A model generated the notes under the pieces. That model was not told where the DNA came from and made no database searches. It was given only the letters and a program-made list of their open reading frames with translations. The translations under genes were made by a program, and so were the position numbers. This document shows, one piece after another, positions 41,142 to 53,479 of a stretch of DNA of 64,000 nt; position 1 is the stretch's first letter; each line of letters opens with the position of its first letter. This stretch comes from Yponomeuta sedellus (Eukaryota > Arthropoda > Insecta > Lepidoptera > Yponomeutidae): the NCBI GenBank assembly GCA_934045075.1, contig OW203722.1, positions 19,692,986 to 19,756,985 on the forward strand. Direction: 5' to 3'.

Positions 41142-41574
41142 GTTTCGGCCACAGCCCGTTCTATACGACGCTGATCAACATGGTCTGTACCTTAAAGTTA
41201 CTACCATTTGCCGCCTTCGATTTAGTTTCAATCTAACGAAAATATATTTTCATTTCCGTGGCTAATGCCTATGTGAAAAGGGAAAATTGTGGCAAAACAG
41301 CCGAGGGGTCCAGTCATCCATTATATTTTATCTCGCCGAATGCCAAGATTCTACCCTTCGTGATGAAAATAGCCGAATAATTTACCAAACCTTTTGGTTA
41401 CACTGCGGGTAAACATGTTGTAGCTCTTTGTCAACACCTCAGTGAATCCGCAAATAAACAGGGCATTCAAAATAAGTCAGGAGCGTGCACACTGGATGAG
41501 TAAGCTATTTTGCCTTGCTTGCGCTTTGGAGGATGTGGCCAATATTTAAATAATAACATAACATCACATCCACA
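41142..41574. other. No recognised feature
   Basis: Nothing identified. Confidence 0.35.
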
Positions 41575-41636
41575 CAACATATTCTGTTGTCTTGGTCCCT
41601 AACTTAGTCCTAAACTACGATATCCCAAACTATAGT
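41575..41636 (-). repeat. SINE-K body, target of a SINE-A insertion
   Basis: TTGTCTTGGTCCCTAACTTA and ACGATATCCCAAACTATAGT, antisense to the SINE-K 3' body. It continues at 41905 after the SINE-A insertion. Confidence 0.5.
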
Positions 41637-41917
41637 ACTATGGTAACCAATTTTAAAAACCTATTTAGAGGCTAAAAAATTCCAACCATGCCGGGATTCG
41701 AGCCCGCGAGACCTCTGGCTTCAGTATCAGTGAAATTAATTGATTAATGAAATTAGTCAGTCGCCCATTAGCGCAGTTGGAAAGAGCGCTGGCTCGGATA
41801 GCCAGAGGTCGCGGGTTCGAATCCCGGCATGGGTAGAATTTTTAGCCTCTAAATAGGTTTTTAAAATTGTCCTTAGCACGGGTTAGTGCATTAAAAAGAG
41901 TATAACTATGGTAACCA
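41637..41917 (+). repeat. SINE-A with inverted 5' part and 13-bp target duplication
   Basis: The element 41650-41904 is flanked by ACTATGGTAACCA (41637-41649, 41905-41917). The first ~75 bp are antisense tail and partial tRNA. The remainder is sense: leader, a complete tRNA-like module (about 41763-41835), tail and the longer 3' end GTGCATTAAAAAGAGTATA. Confidence 0.9.
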
Positions 41918-43080
41918 GTTGGCTCTCTCACACAAGAAATATCGACAAGCTCACGTTGATACGGATTTCCATTGAAAAGCTTGCCATGCGAGCCTATTTA
42001 ACTGACGTGAAAGCACCCACTCGCCTTTGCTCGTGAGCAAACGACATGTCCTAATTAAAATTATTACCACTGTGTAATGTTTGTTTAGGATTTGGGGGCT
42101 CTGTCAAAAGGACTCTAGATGTTCTACCGAGCTTATTATGTATCTGTGATCTAAATGTAAAGCAAACGAGGGACCTTTATGAATAATTCAATAACCCACC
42201 AGCTTTGGCTCATAGTCATCGATATTCATATGAGGCGGGCATTTCGCTTTTGAAGTGAGACTAATCGCGGATCCAATTTTCATTGTCGCTTATTCCGTTG
42301 TGGCTTGACAAAGCTGAATTGAAAAAATCTGTGCAACAAAAAAGATAGGTAACGTTTATTTTATTTCGTTTCAAATTTTCAGCCAGCAATTCTGAATGAT
42401 TCAATTCTGAGCTTCAGTATACGAATAAATGTACACGTAAAGGCGCAAAAGCTACCAAAGGTAAAACATTCGGGCAGTTTGCTTTGAGGCGGCTTTCATG
42501 CCACTTTGACAAGCAAACGTGGAATCTCTAAAATGTATTTGGCGTGTTTTGTACTTTAGTTTTTAAACATATTTCTGCGCACATTTTTATATAAAGGATC
42601 AAACTAAACTAACTTTGCAATGCGATAAGTTTAACAGAACGACTTTTAATACAAATATTTAGAAGTCACTCAAAGATCTATTCCCGAGGGTTAGGCAGAG
42701 ATCAAGATTAGCCGTAAACGTGAGCTTATGCATGTATTCGTAAATATACAGTAGTACCTATTTAACTTTTAGTTCCAGTACTATAAGCCTTGCGAATTTA
42801 TAGTCGCTATACCACAGCTAATGGTGAAGGAAAAAAATCATGAGAAAACCCGCAGCTTGTTCCGAGTGGTCCCTTCACTCATGTGGTGCGAGCAAAGGTG
42901 CCACTGGACGCTGTATAAATCAAATCTCATTGCGTAGAAGCCTTACGCTGCTTTCCAAAATGGGATGAACTTAACTGTAAATAATGTAACTTTGTGTATG
43001 TTTATAATAAATTGCTATATGTATCATATGTTATGGTTTATGTAGGTATATTATTTTTAAGTATAAGTATGTTTATCAAT
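41918..43080. other. No recognised gene
   Basis: AT-rich. 42815-42880 resembles the start of retroposon I (CTAATGGTGAAGG, TGAGAAAACCCGCAGCTTGT) and 42885-42935 the antisense of family N (near 1680 and 38095). Confidence 0.4.
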
Positions 43081-43084
43081 ATTC

Positions 43085-43258
43085 ATATTTGCACCAACTA
43101 CCCGTCTCAGTTTTCCTTCAGCAACTTTCCGTCGTGGGTTGTCTGGAAGAAATTGCTCCAAGCAATAAGGCCGCCAATTGTACTGTATCTTTGTAATGAT
43201 TTTTTGTTTGTTTTGTCCTGGTGTACAATAAAGAATATTCTTGTCTTATCTTATCTGT
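43085..43258 (+). repeat. Retroposon C, sense copy
   Basis: TTTGCACCAACTACCCGTCT, GAAGAAATTGCTCCAAGCAA, TAAGGCCGCCAATTGTACTG, TGGTGTACAATAAAGAATAT and tail TCTTGTCTTATCTTATC. It gives the sense orientation and the (TCTTA)n tail of the family. Confidence 0.78.
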
Positions 43259-43660
43259 ATTGCCTTATTTAAATTCAACTCAGCATCTTTAATAATAGAG
43301 GTCAGTGGAATAGGCAGACAATAGACATGTTTGTTCAGTTTATCCAACAGAATCGAACACCAAAACGCGCGCAAAATCTGTACGAGATATTTCAATAAGC
43401 GAAATAGTCTATTCATTCCATTTTGTTACAAAAGATTTAGCGCAGCTTTTTTTACAGTTTTCGCATGTAAAGCACTCGGTTGTGTAGCCTTTTTGGACAG
43501 TTTCACGGTTGATCTGCGCAATAAAAGCTCATATATAAAAAAAAAGTATTTGAAGATTAGATTTCTATTCAAATATGCTATGCATAGTAACATAATATTA
43601 AATGTGTGAATTAAAATTGTGTTGAAAAACATCCATTATGTGGAACATCTCTATTATAAA
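43259..43660. other. No recognised feature
   Basis: Open frames on both strands at 43331-43632 overlap and match nothing known. Confidence 0.35.
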
Positions 43661-43664
43661 TTCA

Positions 43665-43790
43665 TACACGAAGGTGGAGATGGCGGGATGACCTCGCTAA
43701 CGTTCTGCCGGGGTGGCAGGGGATGGCCGATGACAGGGAGTAGATGAGAGCTAAAGAGGAGGCCTTTGCCCAGCAGTGAGACTAATAAAT
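43665..43790 (+). pseudogene. RTE-like ORF2 C-terminal scrap
   Basis: Plus strand reads roughly RWRDDLANVLPGWQGMADDR with frame problems, then AKEEAFAQQ and a stop: the usual W-DD-..A-DR-W..EAFAQQ ending of RTE ORF2. Confidence 0.5.
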
Positions 43791-43831
43791 AAGTGAGACT
43801 AGTAAATAGACTAATAGAAAAAAAATCTTAC

Positions 43832-44035
43832 GTACATACATACATACATACATAACCTCACGCCTGCCCAGAGGGGAAGGCGAGACCAGGAACTGCCACT
43901 TGCCACGATCCTGATAAATCACCTTCGCTTCATCAACGTTCATAAGTCTTTGCATGCACGCACGCCGGTTCCAGGTACTTTTTATCTTTCCCTTTGCTAA
44001 TACATCCCCTATTTGGTCGAATCTTAAGTCTTTTG
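43832..44035 (-). repeat. Retroposon H 3' end with (TACA)n tail
   Basis: The tail CATACATACATACATACATA at 43834-43854 is followed by antisense CCTCACGCCTGCCCAGAGGG, AACTGCCACTTGCCACGATC and TTTTTATCTTTCCCTTTGCT. Confidence 0.7.
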
Positions 44036-44228
44036 CACAGTTGCGTAAAACTATTTTGTTAGTTTACTAGCAGCGCTTGCAACTACGTTCGCGTGGTTAA
44101 CGGATTAGCCCATAGTCTATGTCCCCCTTCAAAGCCTATTCTAAATACCGAATAATTTACTAAGAATTTTTGAAATCGTATACTTAGTTACGGAGATTAC
44201 CCCCTACGTACAAACTTACAGAGAAAAG
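44036..44228. other. No recognised feature
   Basis: Nothing identified. Confidence 0.3.
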
Positions 44229-44400
44229 ATAACATAACAATATTCTTTATTGTACATCAGGAAAAAAAAGGAAAATATTACAATAATATACAATTGGCGG
44301 CCTTATTGCTCAAAGCAACTTTTTCCAAGCAACCGACGATGGAGAGTTGCTGAAGGAAGAGTGAGATGGGTAGTTTGTGCAAAAATAAATATTGGTACAT
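44229..44400 (-). repeat. Retroposon C copy
   Basis: AACAATATTCTTTATTGTAC, TTGGCGGCCTTATTGCTCAA and TTGCTGAAGGAAGAGTGAGA. Confidence 0.78.
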
Positions 44401-44452
44401 AAGAAACATATGTATGATCTTGCGATCTTTTTACTTTATAATATTACTATAC

Positions 44453-44520
44453 CTTTCTGCGATGCAAGAAGAGACCTGTGCACCAGCGGTGGGGACCTAC
44501 AAGGGTTGATATCGATAGAA
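44453..44520 (+). repeat. SINE-5S 3'-end scrap
   Basis: CCTTTCTGCGATGCAAGAAG, GGTGGGGACCTACAAGGGTT and GATATCGAT. Confidence 0.7.
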
Positions 44521-44547
44521 TATTATTATATGTTGATATAATACCTC

Positions 44548-44745
44548 ATAAGATAAGATAAGATAAGAATATTCTTTATTGTACACTGGAAAAACAACAA
44601 ATACAAAACAATTGCAAATATACATAGTACAATTGGCGGCCTTATTGCTAAAAGCAATTTCTTCCAGACAACCTTACGATGGAAAGTTGCTGAAGGAAAT
44701 TAGAAAGACGGGTAGCCAGTGCAAATTTGAATATTGATACATACT
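44548..44745 (-). repeat. Retroposon C copy
   Basis: The tail (AAGAT)n at 44549-44565, then ATTCTTTATTGTACACTGGA, TTGGCGGCCTTATTGCTAAA and AGCCAGTGCAAATTTGAATA. Confidence 0.8.
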
Positions 44746-45224
44746 TATACTTAATAATAATACACTTACATACCGTTACTTATATAAACTTATAATTTAT
44801 TATAAACATACATATATATATCTTATAATAAAGTTCTACATAATTTATTAATCATAATTTAGTTTACTATTCCTTACACAACTTGTAATAAGGTATGACA
44901 GTCACGACTGATCACAAAAAGCTCTACCGGATAACGCTAATTAATTTATACCGAACAACACCATCGCCGGAATGTTGTAAATGAATCACTTTAAATGCAG
45001 ATGTATTTTATTCGGCACCAAGTTCAACAATACACAATTTATCGGTCAGATTTAACGACAAATTGCTGAGGGGCAATTTAACGCCCGGCACACACGGTGA
45101 ATGAAAATGCGAAATTATGTTTCGTGGCTTCCTCGCATAAAACTGAACAGAAGTTTCTTTTTGTTGACTGAAAGAGGGTCTCGTGATTAGAGATGGAAAA
45201 GGTATGAATGAAAGGTTGGCTCTC
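44746..45224. other. No recognised gene
   Basis: Nothing identified. Confidence 0.35.
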
Positions 45225-45425
45225 CATATGTCCACATATGGAGAGAATAAAGAGAAAAAGATTGACAAAAGAAATATGTCGGGCGAGCGTGGATAGAAGG
45301 ATCGGTATAAGACGTCGCAGGTGGGCATAAAGTTGTAAGGCATGATGAAAAGTGCCTGACTATTAGTGTCAATTTCTAATCTCAGACTACCCAGACTTGT
45401 AAACTCACCTCTTTATTCCGGAGGA
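45225..45425 (+). pseudogene. Retroposon H ORF2 fragment, decayed
   Basis: Plus strand GATTGACAAAAGAAATATGT, CGGGCGAGCGTGGATAGAAG and TAAGACGTCGCAGGTGGGCA align with the ANVSGRAGKGRPRRTYID region of family H but with stops and shifts. It ends with TTGTAAACTCACCTC-like sequence. Confidence 0.45.
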
Positions 45426-45861
45426 TTAGGCTGGGATCAGAAATCAGAAATCAAAAATGGATTTCATCGACATTCTATTTGTCGAATGTCGATGTGCAGT
45501 AGTGTGCAATGTTGGCCGGTGCTTTAGGTCGACTTGTGGCGGAGAAAAAGGCAGCGAAAAAAAAATTCTCCTTAACCATCTTATCTCAAATCATCATACA
45601 TCAGCTGTTACCCACATGATAAAGGTAACAAGATTGCCATCAATAACTTTAAATACCAAATAATTGGTTACCTTTCTCACAAAACCAGGAAAAACATTAA
45701 TTCTGCGGCCAGAAACACGAACAGCACTTGTTCCTGTTTCGGGCTGCATACCGCAGTGTCAGAAATCTCTAGCATTTTAGAAAGAGATTGGCGACTCAGC
45801 CACCACGCCACTATTCGAATGACCTTTGGCAAACCTCGATAATTAAGTTCTTAAGATAATA
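45426..45861. other. No recognised feature
   Basis: Nothing identified. Confidence 0.35.
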
Positions 45862-46105
45862 ATAATAAATATTCATGGACACATTACACAAATCTCGTTA
45901 GCCCTATACTAAGTACAACTAAATGACTCGTGTTATAGGTGCTAACTCGACGATAGATTTAATATAATGAATACATAGATAACATCCAAGACCCGAGACA
46001 AACTAGAAAAGTTCGTTTCCTAGTTTAACCCGGCCGGGGATCGAACCCGAGACCTTCGGTTTTACAGTCAGCGTGCCAAACCGCTTCCCCACCGAAGCCG
46101 TCAAA
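45862..46105 (-). repeat. SINE-B, full-length
   Basis: Tail AAATATTCATGGACACATTA, body, and tRNA-like head antisense at about 46031-46101 (GGGGATCGAACCCGAGACCT). Confidence 0.85.
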
Positions 46106-46299
46106 TCATGTTTTAATTTTTTTGTCCTTAAGTATCATATAATTTCAGTAAGGAAGACTAGAAGGCAGCGTAGAGCTCTGATGCGCTGATAGAACAACAA
46201 TGTGCGACTTTGTCACGTGTTTTCTGACGATTTTGCTTGGCCTCAAAGTCGCGTTAAAAGACATCTCGTTGTGCTCATTTAGGTACCCTACATATATTT
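46106..46299. other. No recognised feature
   Basis: Nothing identified. Confidence 0.3.
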
Positions 46300-46478
46300 A
46301 TATTCTTTTTTTAATGCACTAACCCGTGCTAAGGACAATTTTAAAAACCTATTTAGAAGCTGAAAATTCGACCCATGCCGGGACTCGAACCCGCGAACTC
46401 CGGCACGGTTAGCCATAGGTTGCGGGTTGAAGTCCCGGCATGGGTGGAATTTTTATCTCCTAAATAGGTTTTAAAATA
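46300..46478. repeat. SINE-A, head-to-head, tRNA 5' half lost
   Basis: Minus-strand spacer, tail and T-arm (46305-46400) abut a plus-strand anticodon/T-arm and tail (46405-46476). Neither half keeps the A box. CTACAT occurs on both sides (46290, 46493), too short to be sure of a duplication. Confidence 0.75.
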
Positions 46479-47264
46479 CTCTACATGTAATTGGTAAAGG
46501 CTCAGACCAATCCATACAGGTGTCAATTACAGTACCTATGCGTAAGACTTAAATATTATTAATGTTATCATGCAAAACATATTTATAATATTATTATTTT
46601 TGTTCTCTAGTTAACATTGAACAGTTAGATTGAATGAGAAAAATTGATACTCACTGCCGATTTCTGAATAGAGAATTTCACTAGGTAAGTAAATACCCAA
46701 GTATTCGGTCTCTTTAGATTTCACAAAAAAAAACGTGACAATGTTGCTCCTAGTTATTGATTCTCAATTAAAAAAACAATCTTAGTTTTCAATTAACTTA
46801 CGAGGCTGAAAAAAAATGTTAAAATGAAATTTGAAAACGTTATAAACATGTTTTAAGTCGTTGGTCAGATTATTAACTTTTGCGGAATGAAAGCGTTCAG
46901 TGCAATCACATATTTAAGCATCAGCTAATACTGTGCTTCTGTAACAGTTTTTGTTTAGAAGCTACAGTTCCAGGAATTTTCCAGCAAACCATAAAATGTG
47001 GAGAGAATTTTCTACTTTCGTCCAGCATGTATAGATCAGGAAGCACTTTGGCCCAAAAACCGATGGTTCTGAAATGTGGGAAATTTCATGCCAAAGTTAC
47101 GGCCATGGGAAAATCTAAGGCGGGTATTACACATCCTAGTTTTCATTTAAGGCTTATATGAAGACAAGACAATTCCACTGCGAGTATCATTTAAGCGTCC
47201 TTACGTTAGTGTGCTGCCTTAGTTTAGCTAGATTGACTTTAAAATTTAAGTCTTAAATTTAAGT
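46479..47264. other. No recognised gene
   Basis: The longest frame (46880-47161, 93 residues) matches no family known to me. Confidence 0.35.
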
Positions 47265-47482
47265 TTTCTTTAATTCTATCTATCATTTTCAAAATTTAAA
47301 ATTACGTTACTTATTTTTGAGATTTACCTCATTATTAGCATTGCTACTTCACATTTCGACTATACCCGATTATTAAACCTTCCTTTACTTGCTTATTCTG
47401 TTTTTATCCAGTTTGCTGTTTATATTATAAATAAAAAAGTAAAACACATTTTAAATAAAGCACAAAGATGAAGTCGTGTCTG
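47265..47482 (+). repeat. Retroposon L copy
   Basis: TTCTATCTATCATTTTCAAA, AAATTACGTTAC, TGTTTTTATCCAGTTTGCTG and AAATAAAG...GAAGTCGTGTC. Similar to 51445-51665 (+) and 53480-53725 (-). Confidence 0.55.
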
Positions 47483-49098
47483 TTTTATTATTTATAAAAC
47501 GCTTTACAACATCACAAGTGGAACCTAGTCGTGTAAGCTTTATTTAAGGCTTATATGAATCATGAAATCCTATCGTGAGTATCAGAATCTGAGCGTACTC
47601 GCGTTGATGTCCTACCTAAATTTTGCTACATGCACCATAAAATTTAAGGGGAACCTATCATACATAGGCTTATCTATATTCACTGTAGGCTTGTTATGAA
47701 GATTAGGAAATCCCATTGAACGTTTATACACACAGAAATATGGATGGTTTTAATGAGTTTCAGTACAGATGTGAAATAAAGAAATGTGTTGAGAAATTAT
47801 GTGTCTAGTTGAGAAATGTTGTTTTGAAACAATTTGAAAACTAGCGTATTCAATATCTATTGTTAAGTCGCTATGAGATGATAACTTGTGCCACTAATGG
47901 AAAAAAATCACTAGGTCCTAGTTCCCAGGAACCTAGGTCAAAAAATCTAGGAAGGTAAGCAGTTTTGCCGGAAACGTAAGTTTTTAGCGGAAATTGATTT
48001 AAATTCTGGGCTGTTGATCCTAGGTGAAAATACTCTCTTTAGTATCGTTCCGGGTCATGGCTGTTCACGTGACGGAATGTCTGAAATATTAGAATGTGTA
48101 AGTGTCAAAATGTATTTAATGGTTATAATCACATTATATTATAACTACTTTGTCGTGACATATTATAATCTTTTATGTTTGTCACGTAAATAGCTAAAAA
48201 CATTAAAATGAAATTTCCCAAGCGAGGGAAGTCGTAATAACTAGTCTTATTAGACGAATTAATCTAACTCAAAGTGTGAATAGATGTCTTTAGAAGTTCA
48301 ATGTTGCTTGATATTACAGAGTAGAATGCCAAGTTAGCGTTTAGTTTTAGAGCGAGGCAAATTCCATTTTCTACCAAAATGTAGCCGTCCTACAAATGGC
48401 GATATTGATAATATTTTTGCTATCCTAATAAAAAAAATTGTATATAAAAACGCATATGATACAGGACATATTAAAGTAAATAAGTTAAAGCAAAATTTAC
48501 TAGGTTTTAGACAAACCTAGTTAATACAAAAACTAAATATAAACTCGTAGATATTAGATAAGTGTTTGATGTGGCTCGATACGCACTTGGAGGGTTTTGT
48601 TTTTTAAGTTTTTTTTACTTTTTAGTGACTTTTAACCTGTGACACCTAGGGTCCGCCATTTCGTATTATTACCAAATACAAATACCCATACGCGCGGAAA
48701 ATAAACCCTTCTATGCTTTCGCAGCCGCGTAGATAGAACATCTGATTGACTCTATTTATAATTAAAACTTGACGAGGCATGGTGTTGACGAGAAGCACTA
48801 GCCGTCCTTGAAAATAAAGGGAATAATATTACAGCCTGTAAATGCATCGTAGCGATACGGACCCAAGCTGGTGCCAATCTTTTTATATCCTCTATACTCA
48901 CGTGTTTCAAAGCCTTTGGGAGGACTCTACCGTCCGTGGTGTTTGACAACTTTTTTTAGTTTAGTCGGACATTCCTTTATTCTAACAGAAGACTAGAACC
49001 TATGCAACTGGATTCGACTCGTTAACTGCTCTCCAACCAAATTATACTCAAGTTAACGTACAAAATTTTCCAATGGTGACCACAAACTGGAAAACGCA
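47483..49098. other. No recognised gene
   Basis: 1.6 kb of AT-rich sequence; no features. Confidence 0.4.
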
Positions 49099-49099
49099 G

Positions 49100-49215
49100 C
49101 GTAAGACGCCCACATAATCATTGAACCGACGATCGAGGTAGTCACGGAATGGTCACCCAACCACCATATGACCGTGCCTGTGGTTGCTTAACCCACGTGA
49201 TTGATTCCAACGATT
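49100..49215 (-). repeat. SINE-5S head, old copy
   Basis: GTCACGGAATGGTCACCCAA, GACCGTGCCTGTGGTTGCTT and AACCCACGTGATTGATTCCA, antisense to the 5S-like head and more diverged than the other copies. Confidence 0.6.
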
Positions 49216-49932
49216 TCCTATCAATAATAAATCAATATCACCTATGATTAAATGAAAACAAAAATCTAATTTGTGATTGATTGAAACCTTTCTAAACGGA
49301 TTCTGTGTTCCACTCACCAAATAAGTAAGTACGTGGTAGTTATTGTGTGTGTTGGTAATCCAATGTTAACAAGAAAATGTAGCCAGGTTCATATACTTTT
49401 ACAATTTCATGAAAACAATTTAAATGAGCAGTGGTTGACCATCCGAGTTAAGTGCCGCTACAGGCGGATTGTGGTTGCGGTGTGGTCAAAAATAATAGTC
49501 CACACGGTGTGAAAGTCGGTGTTGCCTGGTAAAGTTCAGACCCAACGCGTTTGTGGTATGTGGCAATGTCATTCCAAATTACTATAAAGTTCGCTATAAA
49601 AATAGCCACGACATTCATGGCTTTGAGACGAATAGGCTCGCCGGCAGAAGAAGAAAATCATGGCTTTGTAACATCCCGAATAGACTGGAGTGCACTTTGT
49701 ACTTCATCGGATCAGATCTTAGGTAGATGCAACCTGCCCACAGCCATTTTAACTCGCTAATGTTATAAGCTATGTGCATCACTTTAGTTCTTCGTTGAAT
49801 TGTTTTATTTCTGATGTGATCTATCAAATAAACTCCGAGCCTAGCCCATTCTATGGCACGCTGAGCGAATTTGATTCTGTGGAACTTGACTTATACCCGT
49901 AAGAAAAACCTAAACTTAAAAAACGGTAAACC
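49216..49932. other. No recognised gene
   Basis: Nothing identified. Confidence 0.35.
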
Positions 49933-49934
49933 TT

Positions 49935-50132
49935 AATTCCTGACCTGATTTTGCAACGCTGCCAAAACGTCGGGAATTAAGGTAATTACATTTTACCTAA
50001 AAAATAATCGCAATTACACCTTATGACAAATTATGACATAACTTTAGGTTTCTCTAACGGGTCTAGCCCCGTTTAATATATACTCGTAACAACGAGTATG
50101 TATGAGTATCGCGAATCGTTACGAAATACTGC
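49935..50132 (+). repeat. Retroposon E copy
   Basis: AAACGTCGGGAATTAAGGTA, TTACCTAAAAAATAATCGCA, CCCGTTTAATATATACTCGT and ATGAGTATCGCGAATCGTTA. CTCGTAACAACGAG forms a small palindrome at 50084. Confidence 0.65.
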
Positions 50133-51444
50133 GACAATAAAAATTGCGGGCGCAATAAGTTTTCTCCAATGATTTATTTTAATCCTTAAACTAACCTTAC
50201 CTTTTTTCCATCCATTCCTCCTTCTGTTGTATCTACTTTGTGACTTCTATAGCGGGACCGTGTGCTCGTTCTAAAAAATAAACGTGCAAATGCACAGACT
50301 CTTCCCTTTTTTGTGCAAGCAAAAAATGCATTTTATCTCTACGTGCTGTTTGCATACTTTGCTCCCATTTTAGTAATAAAATTTGTGCAAACGCGCTGTT
50401 TATCTTTTACAAAATTATTTATTTGTAAAGACATTTTATTACAGTCAATTAAATTTTTCGTTAGCATCTGCGCAATAATTTTTTACACAATATTGTTTAC
50501 TGCACTTGATGTCCAAACAGCTTGCACGTGATGATCTTAGCTGGTCCCGCCTGGACACTACAAAAATCAATTAATTTTATTTTACGAGCGAACACTGTTC
50601 AGGTACATCTGAGCGTTGCAGGGGAAAACAAACCTTAAGGTGATCCACCGCAATCGTAGTTGATGGTATGTGTGAACTACAAATCTTTCCCACAGCGGCC
50701 AAACATTTTTTCGAGATACAAAATAGCCTATTAGCGTAGGTACTATTCCATAATCTGTCTCTGTGCCTAAACTTTATCTAGATCCGTTCAGCCATTCCAG
50801 TGTAATTGAGTAACTTCTACATTTATAACAGTTGTAAGACAAGATGTATGATTATGTTTTTTTCCATCCAAACTTACGTTTATTTACGTGTACAGCTTAT
50901 TTATTATTTCCGTTTTTTCTTATTACGTATCATCTAGGCCTTGTACCTCCTACGTAAATCACTATGCTCATCTCCTAATGCTAGGAGGTTTCTACCGGCA
51001 TAAATCTGTGGTCAAGCTCTATACAAACGTTCCACCCCTCTGGACGGTCCCTCACGCGACCGACCACATTTCTTCCTACACCAAATCACTAACACGAATG
51101 TCGGTAATTAATCCGTACAAGTATGTTACGGAGTTGCCATTTTCACCTGTAACTGGACGTGAGCTTTAAGGCTGTGTAGGAAAGCTTTCTTTGCTTAAAA
51201 GGTCTGTGGAAATAAGTTTGCGACGCGTGTGGTGGAGTTAGCAAAATCGCTAGACCCCAGAAATAAGATGGAGTACACAGATTACCTGCCGGTTCCCGTG
51301 TGCTGAGATTTTTCGTGATCATTGCCATCATTAGCCTGTGTGTGGCATTAGTACACTTGGAAGTGTTTAAAGATCTTCTATCACGTTCGTTTATATTGGC
51401 AGAAACAATATAACACATCTGTTTGTAACGGTGCAAACCTCTTC
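50133..51444. other. No recognised gene
   Basis: 1.3 kb without recognisable features on either strand. Confidence 0.4.
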
Positions 51445-51665
51445 ACACCATTTTTATTTCTTTTTCTATCTATCATTTTCAAATATTTAAATTACGTCAC
51501 ACATTCTTCGATTTCCCTCATTTTCATTCACTACTACTTTACCCTTTGACCAGATCTGACTTTTTACCTGCTTTTCCGTTTATCCGTTTTCATCCAGTTT
51601 TCTGTTTTATTAAAATATTCTACAAATAAAACCACACCTGAAGTCGTTCCAGAGTTTATTATTAT
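51445..51665 (+). repeat. Retroposon L copy
   Basis: CACACCATTTTTATTTCTTT, TTCTATCTATCATTTTCAAA, TCCGTTTTCATCCAGTTTTC, AAATAAAACC and TGAAGTCGTTCC. The AATAAA near the end suits an LTR or LINE 3' UTR. Confidence 0.55.
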
Positions 51666-51924
51666 TTGCAAAGATATCCAACGTTCCATGTTGAAGATTT
51701 CGATTCATTTTTGTGATTGTGTATATTTTAGGATTTATTGACTTTTCTCTCTCATGTCACTCATTCTTATTATCACCATCTCATTGCCCATTTGTGCTGA
51801 TATTTTGCTATTATACTTCGTTTTACTCGTTTTTCATTAGTTTCATTAGTTATACAATCCATTCTGTAACAATATCAATATACATTTAATTTTATATCTT
51901 AAATACAATTCCCCCTAACATAAC
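51666..51924. other. No recognised feature
   Basis: Nothing identified. Confidence 0.3.
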
Positions 51925-52015
51925 ATAAGCTCTCGCCTGTATCCCAGAAGGGTATGTAGAGACCAGGGACTGCCACGATCCTTATATATCACATTTGCTT
52001 CAGTTCGCTAAGCTT
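51925..52015 (-). repeat. Retroposon H 3'-end scrap
   Basis: CTCGCCTGTATCCCAGAAGG, AGACCAGGGACTGCCACGAT and ATCACATTTGCTTCA. Confidence 0.55.
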
Positions 52016-52425
52016 CGCTAAGTTCCTCACTTATACATAAAATTTATATAGGAAAAACGGAGGAAGAAGACCATTTTATTGTTAATCTTACCTTTTTTTT
52101 AGAAGGTAAGTTTAATAATAAATTAGTCCTTAAAGTACCAAAGAGCTGACAATCCCTTTTTAAAATAAGATATGTACCCCTTTTGTTGAACTAGAATAGG
52201 AATAATGGTGAACAACTTTACTTTTTTACTTTTTCAATTTATTTATTTGCAATTGGCTTCAGTGCCCTAAGTGTATTACATTTGGTCAGCGCATCGGTCA
52301 TTTACCTCTTCAATCTGTACGTAATATCATTCGGCCTTTTGCCAGTCTCGTCCAATGTTCCCCAGCCGCTTTCAAACAACGTCTTCCCACCGACCGTCGA
52401 ATTTTTCTATACCCCAAAGAACACA
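52016..52425. other. No recognised feature
   Basis: Nothing identified. Confidence 0.3.
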
Positions 52426-52427
52426 TT

Positions 52428-52512
52428 GAAGACAGGGCGCTATGGCGCTCATTGGGGGAGGGCTATGTCCAGCAGTGGACTACATAATATAGCCTGAAGA
52501 AGAAGAAGAAAG
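52428..52512 (+). repeat. RTE-like 3' terminus with (GAA)n tail
   Basis: GGCGCTATGGCGCTCATTGG, GAGGGCTATGTCCAGCAGTG and AGCCTGAAGAAGAAGAAGAA. The same terminus as 4374-4412. Confidence 0.6.
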
Positions 52513-52577
52513 CACACATTATTATTAGTTCTTCATTTCACGTACATAAGCATTAGCATTTTTTCGTATCGTATAAT

Positions 52578-52640
52578 ATACCTATATTCATTTGTGTTAT
52601 ACCTATATTCATTTGTGTTATACCTATATTCATTTGTGTA
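52578..52640. repeat. Tandem repeat, 21-bp unit x 3
   Basis: ATACCTATATTCATTTGTGT starts at 52578, 52599 and 52620, identical each time. Confidence 0.9.
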
Positions 52641-53479
52641 AGTTTTTTGTTTGTGTACACCGTAGTTTATTTTGTCAGTTAGTTAAAACTATTTAAGTAT
52701 CTGTTTCACTCTGTATGCATATTACGTATTCTATTCTATACAACTATTACTCTTTATTACATATAAGTAGTCTATTCAGTATGGTATTTCCCATGATTGC
52801 ACCACACCGCAGTCCGTAACGCTCGCGGAACACCTCCTGGCACTGACTGAAAATCAGCGCTGAAGGCTGCCCATCAGCATAGGCTGAGTCAGTTGCCGTT
52901 TATAGCGGCAGTGACACGCCGTGACCTTTAGTGTTCTTTCCTTTTTTTTTTAAATGTTATTTAGTAATGTGATTTAAGTTTGTTTTGTTACTGTGGTGTG
53001 TGTACTGTGGCTATAATAAATGTTTTTCTTCTTTTTCTCCTTCTTCTTTTTCTTCTACATTGAATGTATCTTCTGCATCTCTTTACTCTACGCCACACCT
53101 CACTCTCTCACTAACGACCCTTGAGGTAATCGTGTGTAGCCTAGGCAATTAATTCTATCTACAATGCGAATGTAAAAACCTTTTCGCTTTGTGGTTCCCG
53201 TACTTTGCGATAAAAGAGCGCTACTCAGAACTAAGTAGGTACTTGACGTAAAAATGTACTCCGCGAGGTATATAGCCAGTTTAACAAAGGTGCCATACGA
53301 CTTCCAATAGGAATTACATTCAAAGGAAGTTTATTTAAAGTATGTACAAGTACGCTTTTTCAAGCACCGTGTCGAATAAGTCCAATGAATTCATATTAAT
53401 TTAATTCTCAATTAGGTATATTAATTATGCAGGCTATAAACGTCCCACAGCGGGGTAAAGGTGTAGTGTTGTAGAACTT
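52641..53479. other. No gene; pyrimidine tract
   Basis: A TTC/CTT-rich tract lies at about 53028-53056. GCACCACACCGCAGTCCGTA..GGCAGTGACACGCCGTGACC (52800-52925) is relatively GC-rich but unrecognised. Confidence 0.35.

Noticed and set aside
45008..45372. Antisense protein gene
   Set aside because: It lies opposite a decayed retroposon H ORF2 fragment; the frame is a by-product.
46880..47161. Host exon
   Set aside because: A 93-residue frame with no family resemblance, no convincing splice sites and ordinary AT-rich composition.
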